NCBI GenBank assembly: GCA_965263325.1 | Contig: CBDHGY010000002.1 | Span: 1,488,001-1,552,000 of the forward strand | Direction of reading: 5' to 3' | DNA length: 64,000 nt | Source of the DNA: CBDHGY01 sp965263325 | GTDB taxonomy: Bacteria; Pseudomonadota; Alphaproteobacteria; Caulobacterales; Hyphomonadaceae | Shown: piece by piece, positions 35,059 through 43,303 of the stretch | Position numbering within the stretch: position 1 is the first letter of the stretch | Layout of the letters: the number at the start of each line of letters is the position of its first letter | Notes under the pieces: model-generated | What the model was told of the DNA's origin: nothing | Database searches by the model: none | Seen by the model: the letters and a program-made list of their open reading frames with translations, nothing else | Translations under genes and position numbers: made by a program

Positions 35059-36497
35059 TGGTCTTGGCTTTCGTCGACAAATTCGACATCAATAATATCT
35101 GGCTCAGATAATCCCCCACCGAGGGCTTGGTGGTATCTGACCCGGTTAATCGCACGCTCAGCACGCGCAGAAATCAAATTGCTCTCTGCTGTTAGTCTAC
35201 GCGTCTGCGCATCAATCAGATTGAAAATCGAAACCAATCCATTGGAATACTGGCGCTCTGCTAGATCTTCCGCGTAACGCGCTTCTTCCAGAGCGCGCTG
35301 TTGAGCTTCTTCCTGTTGAGACAAAAGAAAATCAGCCGCAATGGCATCCTCTACTTCTCGCCAGGAGGTAAGAACGGTGTCGGCATAACGCGCCACCGCA
35401 GCTTCGGCTCGCGCAATCGCCGCATCTCTCTCAGCTTTCAGCGTTCCACCGTCAAACAAAGGCTGCGCGAGCGACCCTATAATTCGCGCCGATAAACGCT
35501 CAGGATCAAACACATCCTCGAAATTTATTTCTGTGTTGCTGGCTGAGCCTGTAATGCGAAAGCTCGGCAATAGCGCGAGCCGCGCCTGCTCAGCGCGCAA
35601 GCCAGCAGCATTGATCCGGGCTTCTGCTGCGGCCACATCGGGTCTACGCGACAGCAACATAACGGGGTTGCCTTGAGCTTTTAAAGGCTCAAGAACAGGC
35701 AATGTCGCGGTGGCATCAATTTCGGCATTTGGATAGCGCCCGAGCAAAATCTCTAACGCTCTTGCCGCATTACCAGATTGCTGGCGGCGCGCCGCGATGC
35801 TGGCTTCGGCCCCCGCAACTGCACTGCGCGCGAGACGGACATCCAGCGCCGTTGAAAGGCCGCGCTCGAACCGACGTTCTGTAAGGCGCTGTGTGCGTTC
35901 CCTTGCGGTGAACGTTTCGACCGCGACGCGCTCCTGCGCGAGCGACTGATTCAGATTGATCCAGGAAGTGGCGGTCTGCGCAGCAATCGATAAGCGTGCA
36001 GCCTCAAGGTCAGCTTCGCTTGCCACAAGATCTTGCTCTGCAGCGCTAACGCCCGATTCCAGGCGCCCCCAGAGATCAACCTCCCAACTTGCATCGAGCC
36101 CAAGACCAAAGGTTGAGTCCGTTATGCGATCTCGGTTGCCTTGGATTTCTACACTGTTACTCGTCCCACCTGCTGACGCCGAGCCGGTGAGTTGCGGCCC
36201 GCGGCGCGCATCCGTTGACCGCAGCGCAGCGCGAGATGCCCGGACTGTGGCCGCGCTTGCTTTGAGATTTGGATTCGCCTGAAGCGCTTCAGCGACCAGC
36301 GCTTCCATCGTTGTATCGTCAAACTGAGCAAGCCAATTTCCGTCTGGCGCTTCGCCAGCAACGCCAGCGGCGGCCCATGCTTCAGGGGCATCCGGCGAAA
36401 GCGGGAAAAACTCCAACTTGTCCCCGGCGAGCCTCGAAGTTGTGGACGCACACCCTGTCAGCACCAACGCTGAAATGCAGATATAGCTGAGACGCAT
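35055..36497 (-). CDS. RND efflux pump, outer-membrane channel (NodT family)
   Basis: A 480-aa TolC-like lipoprotein. The lipobox is LTGC in MRLSYICISALVLTGCAST. The two homologous halves of the TolC fold are seen in ASWEVDLWGRLESGVSAAEQ and the second repeat around AQPLFDGGTLKAERDAAIAR. ATG 36497 has a GGGAG site and gives a clean signal peptide; an ATG at 36512 adds five residues. It is the first gene of the three-gene pump operon, and a Fur-like palindrome lies about 70 bases upstream. Confidence 0.93.
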   Translation of the reverse strand: MRLSYICISALVLTGCASTTSRLAGDKLEFFPLSPDAPEAWAAAGVAGEAPDGNWLAQFDDTTMEALVAEALQANPNLKASAATVRASRAALRSTDARRGPQLTGSASAGGTSNSVEIQGNRDRITDSTFGLGLDASWEVDLWGRLESGVSAAEQDLVASEADLEAARLSIAAQTATSWINLNQSLAQERVAVETFTARERTQRLTERRFERGLSTALDVRLARSAVAGAEASIAARRQQSGNAARALEILLGRYPNAEIDATATLPVLEPLKAQGNPVMLLSRRPDVAAAEARINAAGLRAEQARLALLPSFRITGSASNTEINFEDVFDPERLSARIIGSLAQPLFDGGTLKAERDAAIARAEAAVARYADTVLTSWREVEDAIAADFLLSQQEEAQQRALEEARYAEDLAERQYSNGLVSIFNLIDAQTRRLTAESNLISARAERAINRVRYHQALGGGLSEPDIIDVEFVDESQDQ

Positions 36498-36564
36498 ACA
36501 CCGCGCTCCCAATTCATTTCGCCATAAAGTGACGGATACGCAGCACCTCGCCGACTGTCAACAA

Positions 36565-36589
36565 ATAATTATTGATAATCAATAATTAT
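36565..36589. promoter_or_regulatory. Perfect 11+3+11 palindrome before the efflux operon (Fur-like)
   Basis: Arms ATAATTATTGA and TCAATAATTAT are perfectly complementary around TAA. The central TGATAATCA is identical to the core of the classical Fur box, and by my count 13 of its 19 positions agree. It lies about 70 bases upstream of the channel start, where a repressor could block the promoter. A 14-base part (TAATCAATAATTAT) recurs at 54890-54903. Confidence 0.5.
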
Positions 36590-36703
36590 ATTTACCGAGA
36601 GCTCCGTTGCTTGTTTTCACAAAATGCAACCCTACCGATATTACCTTCTGTATGAGCAAGCAATGAACAATTTTATGACCGGGAGTGTTCTTAGAATAAA
36701 TGA

Positions 36704-36739
36704 ACAAAAAAAGGGATGAGCCCAAGAACTCATCCCCTT
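36704..36739 (-). terminator. Rho-independent terminator of gcrA
   Basis: Stem GGGATGAG/CTCATCCC (36713-36720 and 36729-36736) with an 8-base loop, followed on the minus strand by a T7 run. It lies about 30 bases past the gcrA stop. Confidence 0.85.
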
Positions 36740-36767
36740 ATTTGGGCATTATTCCGAAACGAATGCC

Positions 36768-37286
36768 TTATCCGGCAATCTTGCGCACGTAGCTATACTC
36801 GCTCTTGCGCCGCTCGCGTTTCTTTGGCGGCTGGAATGCAACCGCGGCGTGTTCAGCGCAGTATGGGCCTTCTGTCGCCTTCCGCCCGCAGAAAGCAAAA
36901 TTTGGATCCGCCGGATCTCCGATCGGCCACTTACACATGCTGTCACGAATGGTCAGAATGGTGGCGGCATTGCCATCTTCCTGCTCTAACGGCGGCAAAG
37001 CTGCGAGCATGGCATTCTTCTCTGACGGACGAAGCTGGTCGGCTTTTGCAGATGCCGGAACCTTTACCGTTCCATCTGGTAATACCTTCGGCTTAGGACG
37101 CGCCAAACGCGGCGGGCGCTTCACTGGACGCGACGGCGTTGCACGCCCTGAAAGACCAAGACGGTGCACTTTGCCGATAACAGCATTGCGCGTGACACCG
37201 CCGAGCTGTTTTGCGATCTGGCTGGCACTGTGGCCCTCTGCCCAGAGTTTTTTGAGAACTTCTACTCGGTCTTCTGTCCAAGCCAT
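36768..37286 (-). CDS. gcrA: Cell-cycle regulator GcrA
   Basis: A 172-aa protein. The N-terminal helix-turn-helix reads MAWTEDRVEVLKKLWAEGHS then SASQIAKQLGGVTRNAVIGK, the hallmark of GcrA. A basic/proline linker follows, and a C-terminal sigma-interacting domain has the MCKWPIGDPADPNFAFCG and YCAEHAAVAF motifs. GcrA binds RNA polymerase sigma-70 and activates promoters bearing CcrM-methylated GANTC sites, controlling DNA replication and division genes in Caulobacter-type bacteria. It stands alone with its own terminator. Its presence points to Caulobacterales or relatives. Confidence 0.97.
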   Translation of the reverse strand: MAWTEDRVEVLKKLWAEGHSASQIAKQLGGVTRNAVIGKVHRLGLSGRATPSRPVKRPPRLARPKPKVLPDGTVKVPASAKADQLRPSEKNAMLAALPPLEQEDGNAATILTIRDSMCKWPIGDPADPNFAFCGRKATEGPYCAEHAAVAFQPPKKRERRKSEYSYVRKIAG

Positions 37287-37508
37287 GTTTTATAACTCCC
37301 CTCGCCTGTAACGCGAAATCAATATGTTGTTTTGGGCAGCCAATCCTGCCCCCTCAGCACTCAACATGTCGTATCACAGGCAAAATGGGACACAATATGC
37401 TGTGGGGAAAATCCACAAGTGATTCTACATATGGTGTGTCGCATAATCAGTATTCTACCGTTCATGGTGTCTATAATCGCCTGATATGGGCAGAAATCAG
37501 GCAAAAGG

Positions 37509-37523
37509 TTAACGCCGCTTTAA
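37509..37523 (+). promoter_or_regulatory. CtrA box upstream of the ABC-2 permease
   Basis: TTAA-CGCCGCT-TTAA matches the full CtrA consensus TTAA-N7-TTAA. A third TTAA half-site follows six bases later (37530-37533). It lies about 57-70 bases before the permease start at 37580. A GANTC methylation site (GATTC) is at about 37422. Together these suggest cell-cycle control of this promoter. Confidence 0.6.
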
Positions 37524-37579
37524 GATTGGTTAAGAATTCTTACTCGCCAGCGCTTCCGACGCCCCGTATATGGGCCGAC

Positions 37580-38416
37580 ATGTCAGAGCAATCCTCGATC
37601 CCAAAAATCTCAGAACCGCGTCAATACGGAGCCATTAATGGTCTTGGCCTCTGGACTTTGTACAAGCGTGAAGTCGGCCGGTTCATGAATGTTTGGCGTC
37701 AAACCCTGATCGCGCCGCTCGTCACAACACTCCTTTATATCATCGTCTTTCAGCTCGCACGCGGTGCAGGTGATGGGACCATCCGTGAGGGTGATTTTGC
37801 AGGTATCGCCTTCAACGATTTCCTCGCGCCAGGACTTTTGGTCATGGCGATCCTCACCAATGCGTTTGCGAACACATCGTCATCATTGGTCATTTCCAAA
37901 GTTCAGGGAACGCACGTGGATTATATGATGCCGCCGCTGAGCCCGCTGGAGCTAACCATTGGATTTGTTACCGGCGCGGCGACCCGAGGCATAGCAGTGG
38001 CACTTGCGGCGGGAACCGTTATTCATTTGTCGGGGTTAGCGAGCCTACCCATAAAAAATCTCTGGGCAGTAATCTGGTTCGGGACGTGCGCGGCGGTGAT
38101 GCTTGGCGCGATCGGCGCAATGACCGGCATCTGGGCAGACAAGTTTGATAATAACGCCACAATCACGAATTTCGTCATCGTGCCTCTAACGTTTCTGTCG
38201 GGCACTTTTTATGACATCAATCGATTACCGGATGTACTTAAGAACATCGCGTTCTTTGACCCGTTCTTCTACCTCATCGACGGCTTCCGATACGGCTTCC
38301 TCGACAAAGCAAATTCGGACATCGCTATCGGTGCAGGTGTGAGCGGTGCTCTTGCCTTCCTATGCTGTGTGGGCGTGTGGATGATGTTCAAGACGGGCTA
38401 CAAACTTAAAGCTTAA
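37580..38416 (+). CDS. ABC-2 type transporter permease
   Basis: A 278-aa membrane protein of the YadH/NodJ-like ABC-2 family. It has about six membrane segments with the conserved LTFLSGTFYDINRLPDVLK motif near the fifth segment and VQGTHVDYMMPPLSPLEL after the second. Start 37580 (MSEQSSIPKISEPRQYG) fits the family; a longer frame from 37385 would run across the CtrA box. No ATPase gene is adjacent, so its partner must lie elsewhere. Family members export polysaccharides, lipids or drugs. Confidence 0.88.
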   Translation: MSEQSSIPKISEPRQYGAINGLGLWTLYKREVGRFMNVWRQTLIAPLVTTLLYIIVFQLARGAGDGTIREGDFAGIAFNDFLAPGLLVMAILTNAFANTSSSLVISKVQGTHVDYMMPPLSPLELTIGFVTGAATRGIAVALAAGTVIHLSGLASLPIKNLWAVIWFGTCAAVMLGAIGAMTGIWADKFDNNATITNFVIVPLTFLSGTFYDINRLPDVLKNIAFFDPFFYLIDGFRYGFLDKANSDIAIGAGVSGALAFLCCVGVWMMFKTGYKLKA

Positions 38417-38529
38417 GCAAAGCTCAGTCATCGCATAATCTACACTCAAGAATGTTCACGGAACCGTGCATTGTTAGGCACAGCTTGTTTCTTATCTGAC
38501 CAGTGCAGCAAGAAAAAGGAATTACCGCC

Positions 38530-39105
38530 ATGACAAATTTCACTCAGCACGCTGCCGAAACAGCACCAGCGGAAAGCGCTGAACTTTTAACCAATGCGCA
38601 GAAAACGATGGGCTTTGTTCCCAATCTGTATTCCGTTCTCGCAGAAAGACCGTCTGCCCTGAAAGCCTACAAGGCTATTGGAGATCTGTTTGGCGCGACC
38701 AATTTGACGAAAGTCGAACAGAATGTTGTTTGGCTTACCATCAACTTCGAGAACAACTGTCATTACTGTGTACCCGCACACACGATGATTGCGAAAAACG
38801 CCGGGGTCTCAGATGCAGACATCGAAGCGCTGCGTGAAGGAAAGCCACTCGCTGATCCTAAACTGGAAGCGCTTCGCAGCTTTACAGCAAAAATGACCCG
38901 GCAGCGCGGAGACTTGTCCGACTCAGATACGCAAACCTTTCTCGCAGCAGGTTATACCACTGAGCACATTCTGGCGATCATTGTTGGCCAGGCACACAAA
39001 GTGATTTCCAACTATTCGAACCATTTTGCAAATACGCCTGTGGACACAGCGTTTCAGCAATTTGCTTGGACACATCCAGAAAAGCGCTCTGAGCCTGTCG
39101 CTTAA
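38530..39105 (+). CDS. Carboxymuconolactone decarboxylase/AhpD-family protein
   Basis: A 191-aa CMD-family protein with the AhpD-like motif CHYCVPAHTMIAK (CxxC with a following His), which in relatives forms a redox-active thiol pair. The second half repeats the helical fold (HILAIIVGQAHKVISNYSNH). Such proteins are usually peroxidase or stress-related disulfide reductases. ATG 38530 has an AAGGA site; an upstream in-frame codon at 38503 is weaker. It stands alone. The exact activity is unknown. Confidence 0.85.
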   Translation: MTNFTQHAAETAPAESAELLTNAQKTMGFVPNLYSVLAERPSALKAYKAIGDLFGATNLTKVEQNVVWLTINFENNCHYCVPAHTMIAKNAGVSDADIEALREGKPLADPKLEALRSFTAKMTRQRGDLSDSDTQTFLAAGYTTEHILAIIVGQAHKVISNYSNHFANTPVDTAFQQFAWTHPEKRSEPVA

Positions 39106-39124
39106 ACCGCTTCACTAGAACATC

Positions 39125-39173
39125 AGGTCGCGGGCTAGCTTGTCAGGTCCGCGATCTGTCTTGCCCGCGATCT
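39125..39173. terminator. 11-bp stem-loop between convergent genes
   Basis: Arms AGGTCGCGGGC (39125-39135) and GCCCGCGATCT (39163-39173) pair over 11 positions with one G-T pair, and T-rich bases follow on the plus strand. It lies between the ends of the CMD-family gene and the SOUL gene, so it probably stops plus-strand transcription. Confidence 0.5.
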
Positions 39174-39780
39174 ATTTCTCAACTGGGATCATCACTTCAT
39201 TGCGTCGCAGTGGTCCGGGCACCATGGGCGCATTGTAGCCCGCATATCGAGATTGGCCGATAACGGAATAGCCGTTCTCGGTAATCCAACCAACAAGCAA
39301 GGCTTCTTTATCCTGAAAATCAGTTTCGGTCGCGCGGCCTGAGAACCGTACGGTCGCCATAAGCTGACCTGGCTCCTCGCGAAGAGTCACGTCCTTGTTG
39401 TTAGGCACTGGCAACGTCTCCATTGTCCATTGGCTCGGCATAGCAAATGCAACTGTCCACGTATCATTTGGGTTGGCAATGCGCGTAACCGGTGCTGTCA
39501 TATCGATCTTTTGAGATTTTTGCCGGGTGACCGGTGCTGTCATCTCAATGGACGCTTGTGATGTGTTGTCGCCGAAAATATATCCCGCCAAAGGGCGGAA
39601 CCCTGAATTTCCAGCTCGCCGCATGTCGCCCGTCACCTCAACTTCAGCAACGATCATGTTTTCATATTGGCGGATTTCAAACTTGCCATCGTCAAGCAAG
39701 ACATCATGTGGTGGTTCTTCCGTCGCATTGGCAGTTATTGGCATGGCAATAAGTCCGACTAACATTACTAGCAGGCGCAT
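39172..39780 (-). CDS. SOUL/HEBP heme-binding family protein, exported
   Basis: A 202-aa protein with a signal peptide (MRLLVMLVGLIAMPITANA). The SOUL domain has FEIRQYENMIVAEVEVTGD, the paired SIEMTAPVTRQ / KIDMTAPVTRI motif and WTVAFAMPSQWTMETLPVP. Eukaryotic relatives bind heme or other hydrophobic ligands; the bacterial role is unknown. ATG 39780 has an AGGAG site seven bases upstream, better than the in-frame ATG at 39822. It would act in the periplasm. Confidence 0.88.
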   Translation of the reverse strand: MRLLVMLVGLIAMPITANATEEPPHDVLLDDGKFEIRQYENMIVAEVEVTGDMRRAGNSGFRPLAGYIFGDNTSQASIEMTAPVTRQKSQKIDMTAPVTRIANPNDTWTVAFAMPSQWTMETLPVPNNKDVTLREEPGQLMATVRFSGRATETDFQDKEALLVGWITENGYSVIGQSRYAGYNAPMVPGPLRRNEVMIPVEK

Positions 39781-39876
39781 TCTGGTCTCCTGTGTTCCCC
39801 CATGGTTACGCGAAACAAACACAAGCGGTTCACAAATGCTTGCACCAACGTCTCCATTTGCTTAGCCGTTACAACT

Positions 39877-40647
39877 ATGCCGATCACTTTAACCACTGAC
39901 GAATTCAAGGAGCGCTATCCTGAGATCGTGGCTGCAATAGAGCCGAGAACACTATCGAGGCATATCCTTGTTTATGAGCAGCCCGCCGAATTTGACGGTG
40001 ATTATTCCATAGACCCAACGCGCGGCGATCCGAGCACGCCATGGTGTCATGTTTTTCTCTCCGATCTCACCATACATGGCAGCCTGCTGAATCTAGACGG
40101 CGACGGTGGCAAGACACTCATCGTGCAAGGCACAACCATTGCCGACAACATTATTGCGGGCGGCAGCTTTATCTATCTGAATAAGGCCACCGTGCGCGGC
40201 ATCGTGTTGGGGCACTACAATGACGGAATGATACAGATCAAACAACTGAACGGCGAGCTCACTGTCAGCAGCGATCACCATATGAATATTTGGTTCAAGA
40301 ATCGAAAAAAAGCCATCTCGATGAGTGACTTTCCAAACAGCGGGTTTGGCTTATCGGTCGATGGTATCCGGCCTGATCTCGACTGGTCCGATCAAAAAGA
40401 CTTAGAAGCGCGAACATTCTTTGAGTACTTCAAAGATCGGCAATGGCTGGATTTGTGGACCGACAGCAAAGATCCCGATGAGATCGACGAAGCTGTCGCG
40501 AATTTGGAATTCAGCATGATGTGGCTCGAATGGGTGACACACATTCTCGACAAAGGTCGCGAGGAGGCTGTTGAAGCGTTCCAGCAATTCATCGCCCATT
40601 TCCGGGACGCTTATAAAGATGTGCCGCACAAACCAGATCGCAGTTAA
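39877..40647 (+). CDS. Uncharacterised protein with beta-helix-like repeats
   Basis: A 256-aa soluble protein. Residues about 55-140 show short repeating beta-strand stretches (CHVFLSDLTIHGSLLNLDGD, TLIVQGTTIADNIIAGGSFI, ATVRGIVLGHYNDGMIQI) like a parallel beta-helix. An acidic, aromatic helical domain follows (LEARTFFEYFKDRQWLDLW). No signal peptide if the start is ATG 39877; an ATG at 39802 would add 25 residues with no better ribosome site. I recognise no named family. It stands alone, divergent from the SOUL gene. Confidence 0.65.
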   Translation: MPITLTTDEFKERYPEIVAAIEPRTLSRHILVYEQPAEFDGDYSIDPTRGDPSTPWCHVFLSDLTIHGSLLNLDGDGGKTLIVQGTTIADNIIAGGSFIYLNKATVRGIVLGHYNDGMIQIKQLNGELTVSSDHHMNIWFKNRKKAISMSDFPNSGFGLSVDGIRPDLDWSDQKDLEARTFFEYFKDRQWLDLWTDSKDPDEIDEAVANLEFSMMWLEWVTHILDKGREEAVEAFQQFIAHFRDAYKDVPHKPDRS

Positions 40648-40734
40648 ACCAAAAGACCGGTTATATGTGTTGACATAATAGGCGGCGCTGGCAAACGTCG
40701 GCCTTTGTTTCACGTGTTGAGGAGAGGCTGTTTC

Positions 40735-41928
40735 ATGAGCGACCCACGGCAAAATATAATGCCTGTTTACCGCCCGCCGGAGGAAGTTTTCGTGCGCGGT
40801 GAAGGCGTCCGCATGATGACTGAAAGCGGCGAACCCTATTTGGACTTTGTCGCCGGCATTGCTGTGACCGCGCTTGGTCACGCACATCCTGCACTTGTGA
40901 GTGTATTGCAAGATCAGGCAAGCAAACTATGGCACACATCCAACATGTTTCGCGTGCCTGCCGCCGAAGAACTCGCGCGAAAGATGTGCGATCGAACGTT
41001 TGCGGACCGGGTATTCTTCACCAATTCCGGGACCGAGGCGGTTGAATGTGCGATTAAATCCGCGCGAAAATATCACTATAAAAACGGTCAGGAAGAACGC
41101 ATTGAAATCATAACCTTTACTGGCGCGTTTCACGGTCGCTCACTTGGCGCGATCAATGCGGGCGGCAATCCGAAATATCTCGAAGGCTTCGGCCCTGCCC
41201 TGCCAGGCTTTAAACAAATCGAATGGGGCGACCATGACGCGCTGAAAGAAGCCGTTACGGACAAAACCTGCGCGGTCTTCGTGGAACCCGTACAAGGCGA
41301 AGGCGGCGTGCGCGCAATGCCTGAAAACTGCCTGACCGAACTGCGCAAGCTGTGCGATGAAACCGGTACATTGCTGATCTTTGATGAGGTGCAATGCGGT
41401 ATGGGACGAACTGGGAAACTCTTCGCACATGAATGGGCAGAGAATGCTGCCCCGGACATCATGTGCGTCGCAAAAGGTGTTGGCGCAGGTTTCCCGTTTG
41501 GCGCATGCCTGGTCACAGAACCGGTCGGCATTCACATGCAGCCCGGCTCGCATGGCTCAACATATGGCGGCAATCCACTCGCCATGGCGGTTGGCAACGC
41601 AGTCTGGGATATCATCTCTGACGAAGAATTTTTGGCTGAAGTTCGCCGCGTATCGGGAACCGTAACCCAGGGTTTGAAATCACTTGCGGACTCACATCCC
41701 GATAAAGTCGAGGCAGTAACGGGCAAGGGCCTCCTCGTCGGATTGCAGATGAAAGCGATGCCAAAATCCTTGCAGGGGCTTTGCCGTGAAAAGAAGCTGC
41801 TTGTCGGCGTTGCTGGCAATAATGTGCTTCGACTTGCACCGCCGCTGATAATTTCAGACGAAGACGTGCGCGAAGCGGTAACAATTATGGATCAGTCTAT
41901 TGGCGAGTGGGACATGGACGCCGCCTGA
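40735..41928 (+). CDS. argD: Acetylornithine aminotransferase
   Basis: A 397-aa class III PLP enzyme that makes N-acetylornithine in arginine synthesis and can also serve lysine synthesis. Motifs are FFTNSGTEAVECAIKSARKY, FHGRSLGAINAGGNPKY, LIFDEVQCGMGRTGKLFAHE and the PLP-lysine region MCVAKGVGAGFPFGA. A GAGGAGAGG site precedes ATG 40735. argF follows after two intervening genes; in many alphaproteobacteria argD and argF are adjacent. Confidence 0.94.
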   Translation: MSDPRQNIMPVYRPPEEVFVRGEGVRMMTESGEPYLDFVAGIAVTALGHAHPALVSVLQDQASKLWHTSNMFRVPAAEELARKMCDRTFADRVFFTNSGTEAVECAIKSARKYHYKNGQEERIEIITFTGAFHGRSLGAINAGGNPKYLEGFGPALPGFKQIEWGDHDALKEAVTDKTCAVFVEPVQGEGGVRAMPENCLTELRKLCDETGTLLIFDEVQCGMGRTGKLFAHEWAENAAPDIMCVAKGVGAGFPFGACLVTEPVGIHMQPGSHGSTYGGNPLAMAVGNAVWDIISDEEFLAEVRRVSGTVTQGLKSLADSHPDKVEAVTGKGLLVGLQMKAMPKSLQGLCREKKLLVGVAGNNVLRLAPPLIISDEDVREAVTIMDQSIGEWDMDAA

Positions 41929-42797
41929 TGTGGCTCGTCCACCGTATTTTGAATCTCAGCTGCCTGTTTAGCTTCAGGCTGTACACGCTTTTGAACATCC
42001 TCATTAGAGGTTTGAAGCGGGAGACGCACATTTATGCTGTCAGCCATGGCAGAAACATGAAGCTTGATGTGTATCGACCAAAGCAAACACGCGAACTTGC
42101 ACCTGTTATCTTATTTGTACACGGCGGCGGCTGGGCAATTGGCACGCGCAGAATTATTGAACCCGCTTTTGTCCGCCAAATTCAAAGAGGATACGGCTTA
42201 GTCAGCATAACGTATTCGCTGAGCGACAAGGCGAGCTGGCCGGCACAAATGTATGAGGTCAAAGCTGCGATCCGGTGGTTACGCGCCAATGCAGTAAAAC
42301 TCGGTTTTGACCCAGATAGGATCATTGCTGCGGGCGGGTCAGCAGGAGCTCATTTGGCCTGCGTCGCCGCGCTCTCCGGCCCAGGCAAACTTGAAGGCGA
42401 GCTTGGTGACATGGGCGTCAGCAGTGACGTCAAAGCCGTTGTTGCACTTTATCCGCCAACCGATCTTTCCGGGATACATAAAAAAGGTTGGCTTGGAAAA
42501 CGAAGCGTCGAGGCCCTTCTCGGTGGTCCCCCAAAGCTCAAGCATAAGGCTCTAGTCGAAGCGACGCCTGCAACTTACATTCGCGCTGATAGTCCACCGA
42601 TCCGTGTACTGCACGGGACAATCGATCACGTTGTGCCCTACAGCCATGCCCCTGCACTCGTGGACGCCATTCGCACCGCTGGCGGTCCTGCTGAGCTTAT
42701 CACACTAGAAGGTGTTGCACATGCAGATTGGCGTTTCAATTCAGGTAAACCCCTTGCAGCGATCGAGGCGTTTCTTGATCAGGTAAGCGCGAAATAG
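41928..42797 (+). CDS. Alpha/beta hydrolase (HSL/BD-FAE-like esterase)
   Basis: A 289-aa hydrolase. The oxyanion motif is LFVHGGGWAIG, the nucleophile elbow is AAGGSAGAHLA, and the Asp and His of the triad are likely in VLHGTIDHVVPYSHA and GVAHADW. An N-terminal amphipathic or hydrophobic stretch (VHRILNLSCLFSFRLYTLLN) may bind membrane. The start overlaps the argD stop as TGATG, so it is translationally coupled to argD. The substrate is unknown. The last 19 bases overlap the convergent MAPEG gene. Confidence 0.85.
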   Translation: MWLVHRILNLSCLFSFRLYTLLNILIRGLKRETHIYAVSHGRNMKLDVYRPKQTRELAPVILFVHGGGWAIGTRRIIEPAFVRQIQRGYGLVSITYSLSDKASWPAQMYEVKAAIRWLRANAVKLGFDPDRIIAAGGSAGAHLACVAALSGPGKLEGELGDMGVSSDVKAVVALYPPTDLSGIHKKGWLGKRSVEALLGGPPKLKHKALVEATPATYIRADSPPIRVLHGTIDHVVPYSHAPALVDAIRTAGGPAELITLEGVAHADWRFNSGKPLAAIEAFLDQVSAK

Positions 42798-43171
42798 ATG
42801 CACGCCCCTGCCGTTCCTAAAAGGCAAAGCAGCGAGCCTAAAGTTCCTAAAAAGCGCCCCAGAGAAAAACCTCCTTTGCTACCGAGGCCAATAGCGTGAA
42901 GAATTCGCGCCGCCGTAAATGTTCCGCCGAGTACATGCAGCAACAGGTTTGGTGCTGAAAGAGATGCCAATGCCAGCAGCCCAATTAAGGTGATGGGAAC
43001 GTCTTCAACGGCGTTTCCTTGCACCCGCATTGCCCGCACCATGCGATCATCATCGCCAGCACCATAATCAACTTTGGTTGCGACCCGCACGCGCCCACAG
43101 TTCATTTTCAAGAATGCCATCAGCAAGACGTTTAAACCAACATATAATGTGACGATCTCAAATGGTTGCAT
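42779..43171 (-). CDS. MAPEG-family membrane protein
   Basis: A 130-aa protein with four membrane segments of the MAPEG family (microsomal glutathione transferase-like). Signatures are MQPFEIVTLYVGLN, MVRAMRVQGNAVEDVPITLI (R-x-x-x-N-x-x-E type pattern) and ARILHAIGL. Bacterial members are poorly known and may act on lipid peroxides or eicosanoid-like molecules. ATG 43171 has a GGAGG site; longer frames from 43336 are unlikely. It lies on the opposite strand between argD and argF. Confidence 0.88.
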   Translation of the reverse strand: MQPFEIVTLYVGLNVLLMAFLKMNCGRVRVATKVDYGAGDDDRMVRAMRVQGNAVEDVPITLIGLLALASLSAPNLLLHVLGGTFTAARILHAIGLGSKGGFSLGRFLGTLGSLLCLLGTAGACIYFALT

Positions 43172-43303
43172 GAAATTTTCCTCCTTCTTTCTTTTGGTCA
43201 TGGAAACTGCGACCGCATACGAGGTCAATTGAAATCTGTCTTCGGCTAGAAATTGATATCCAATCCCAGTAAGGAAACGCTTTGGTTTTTCGCGGGGCGG
43301 CCC

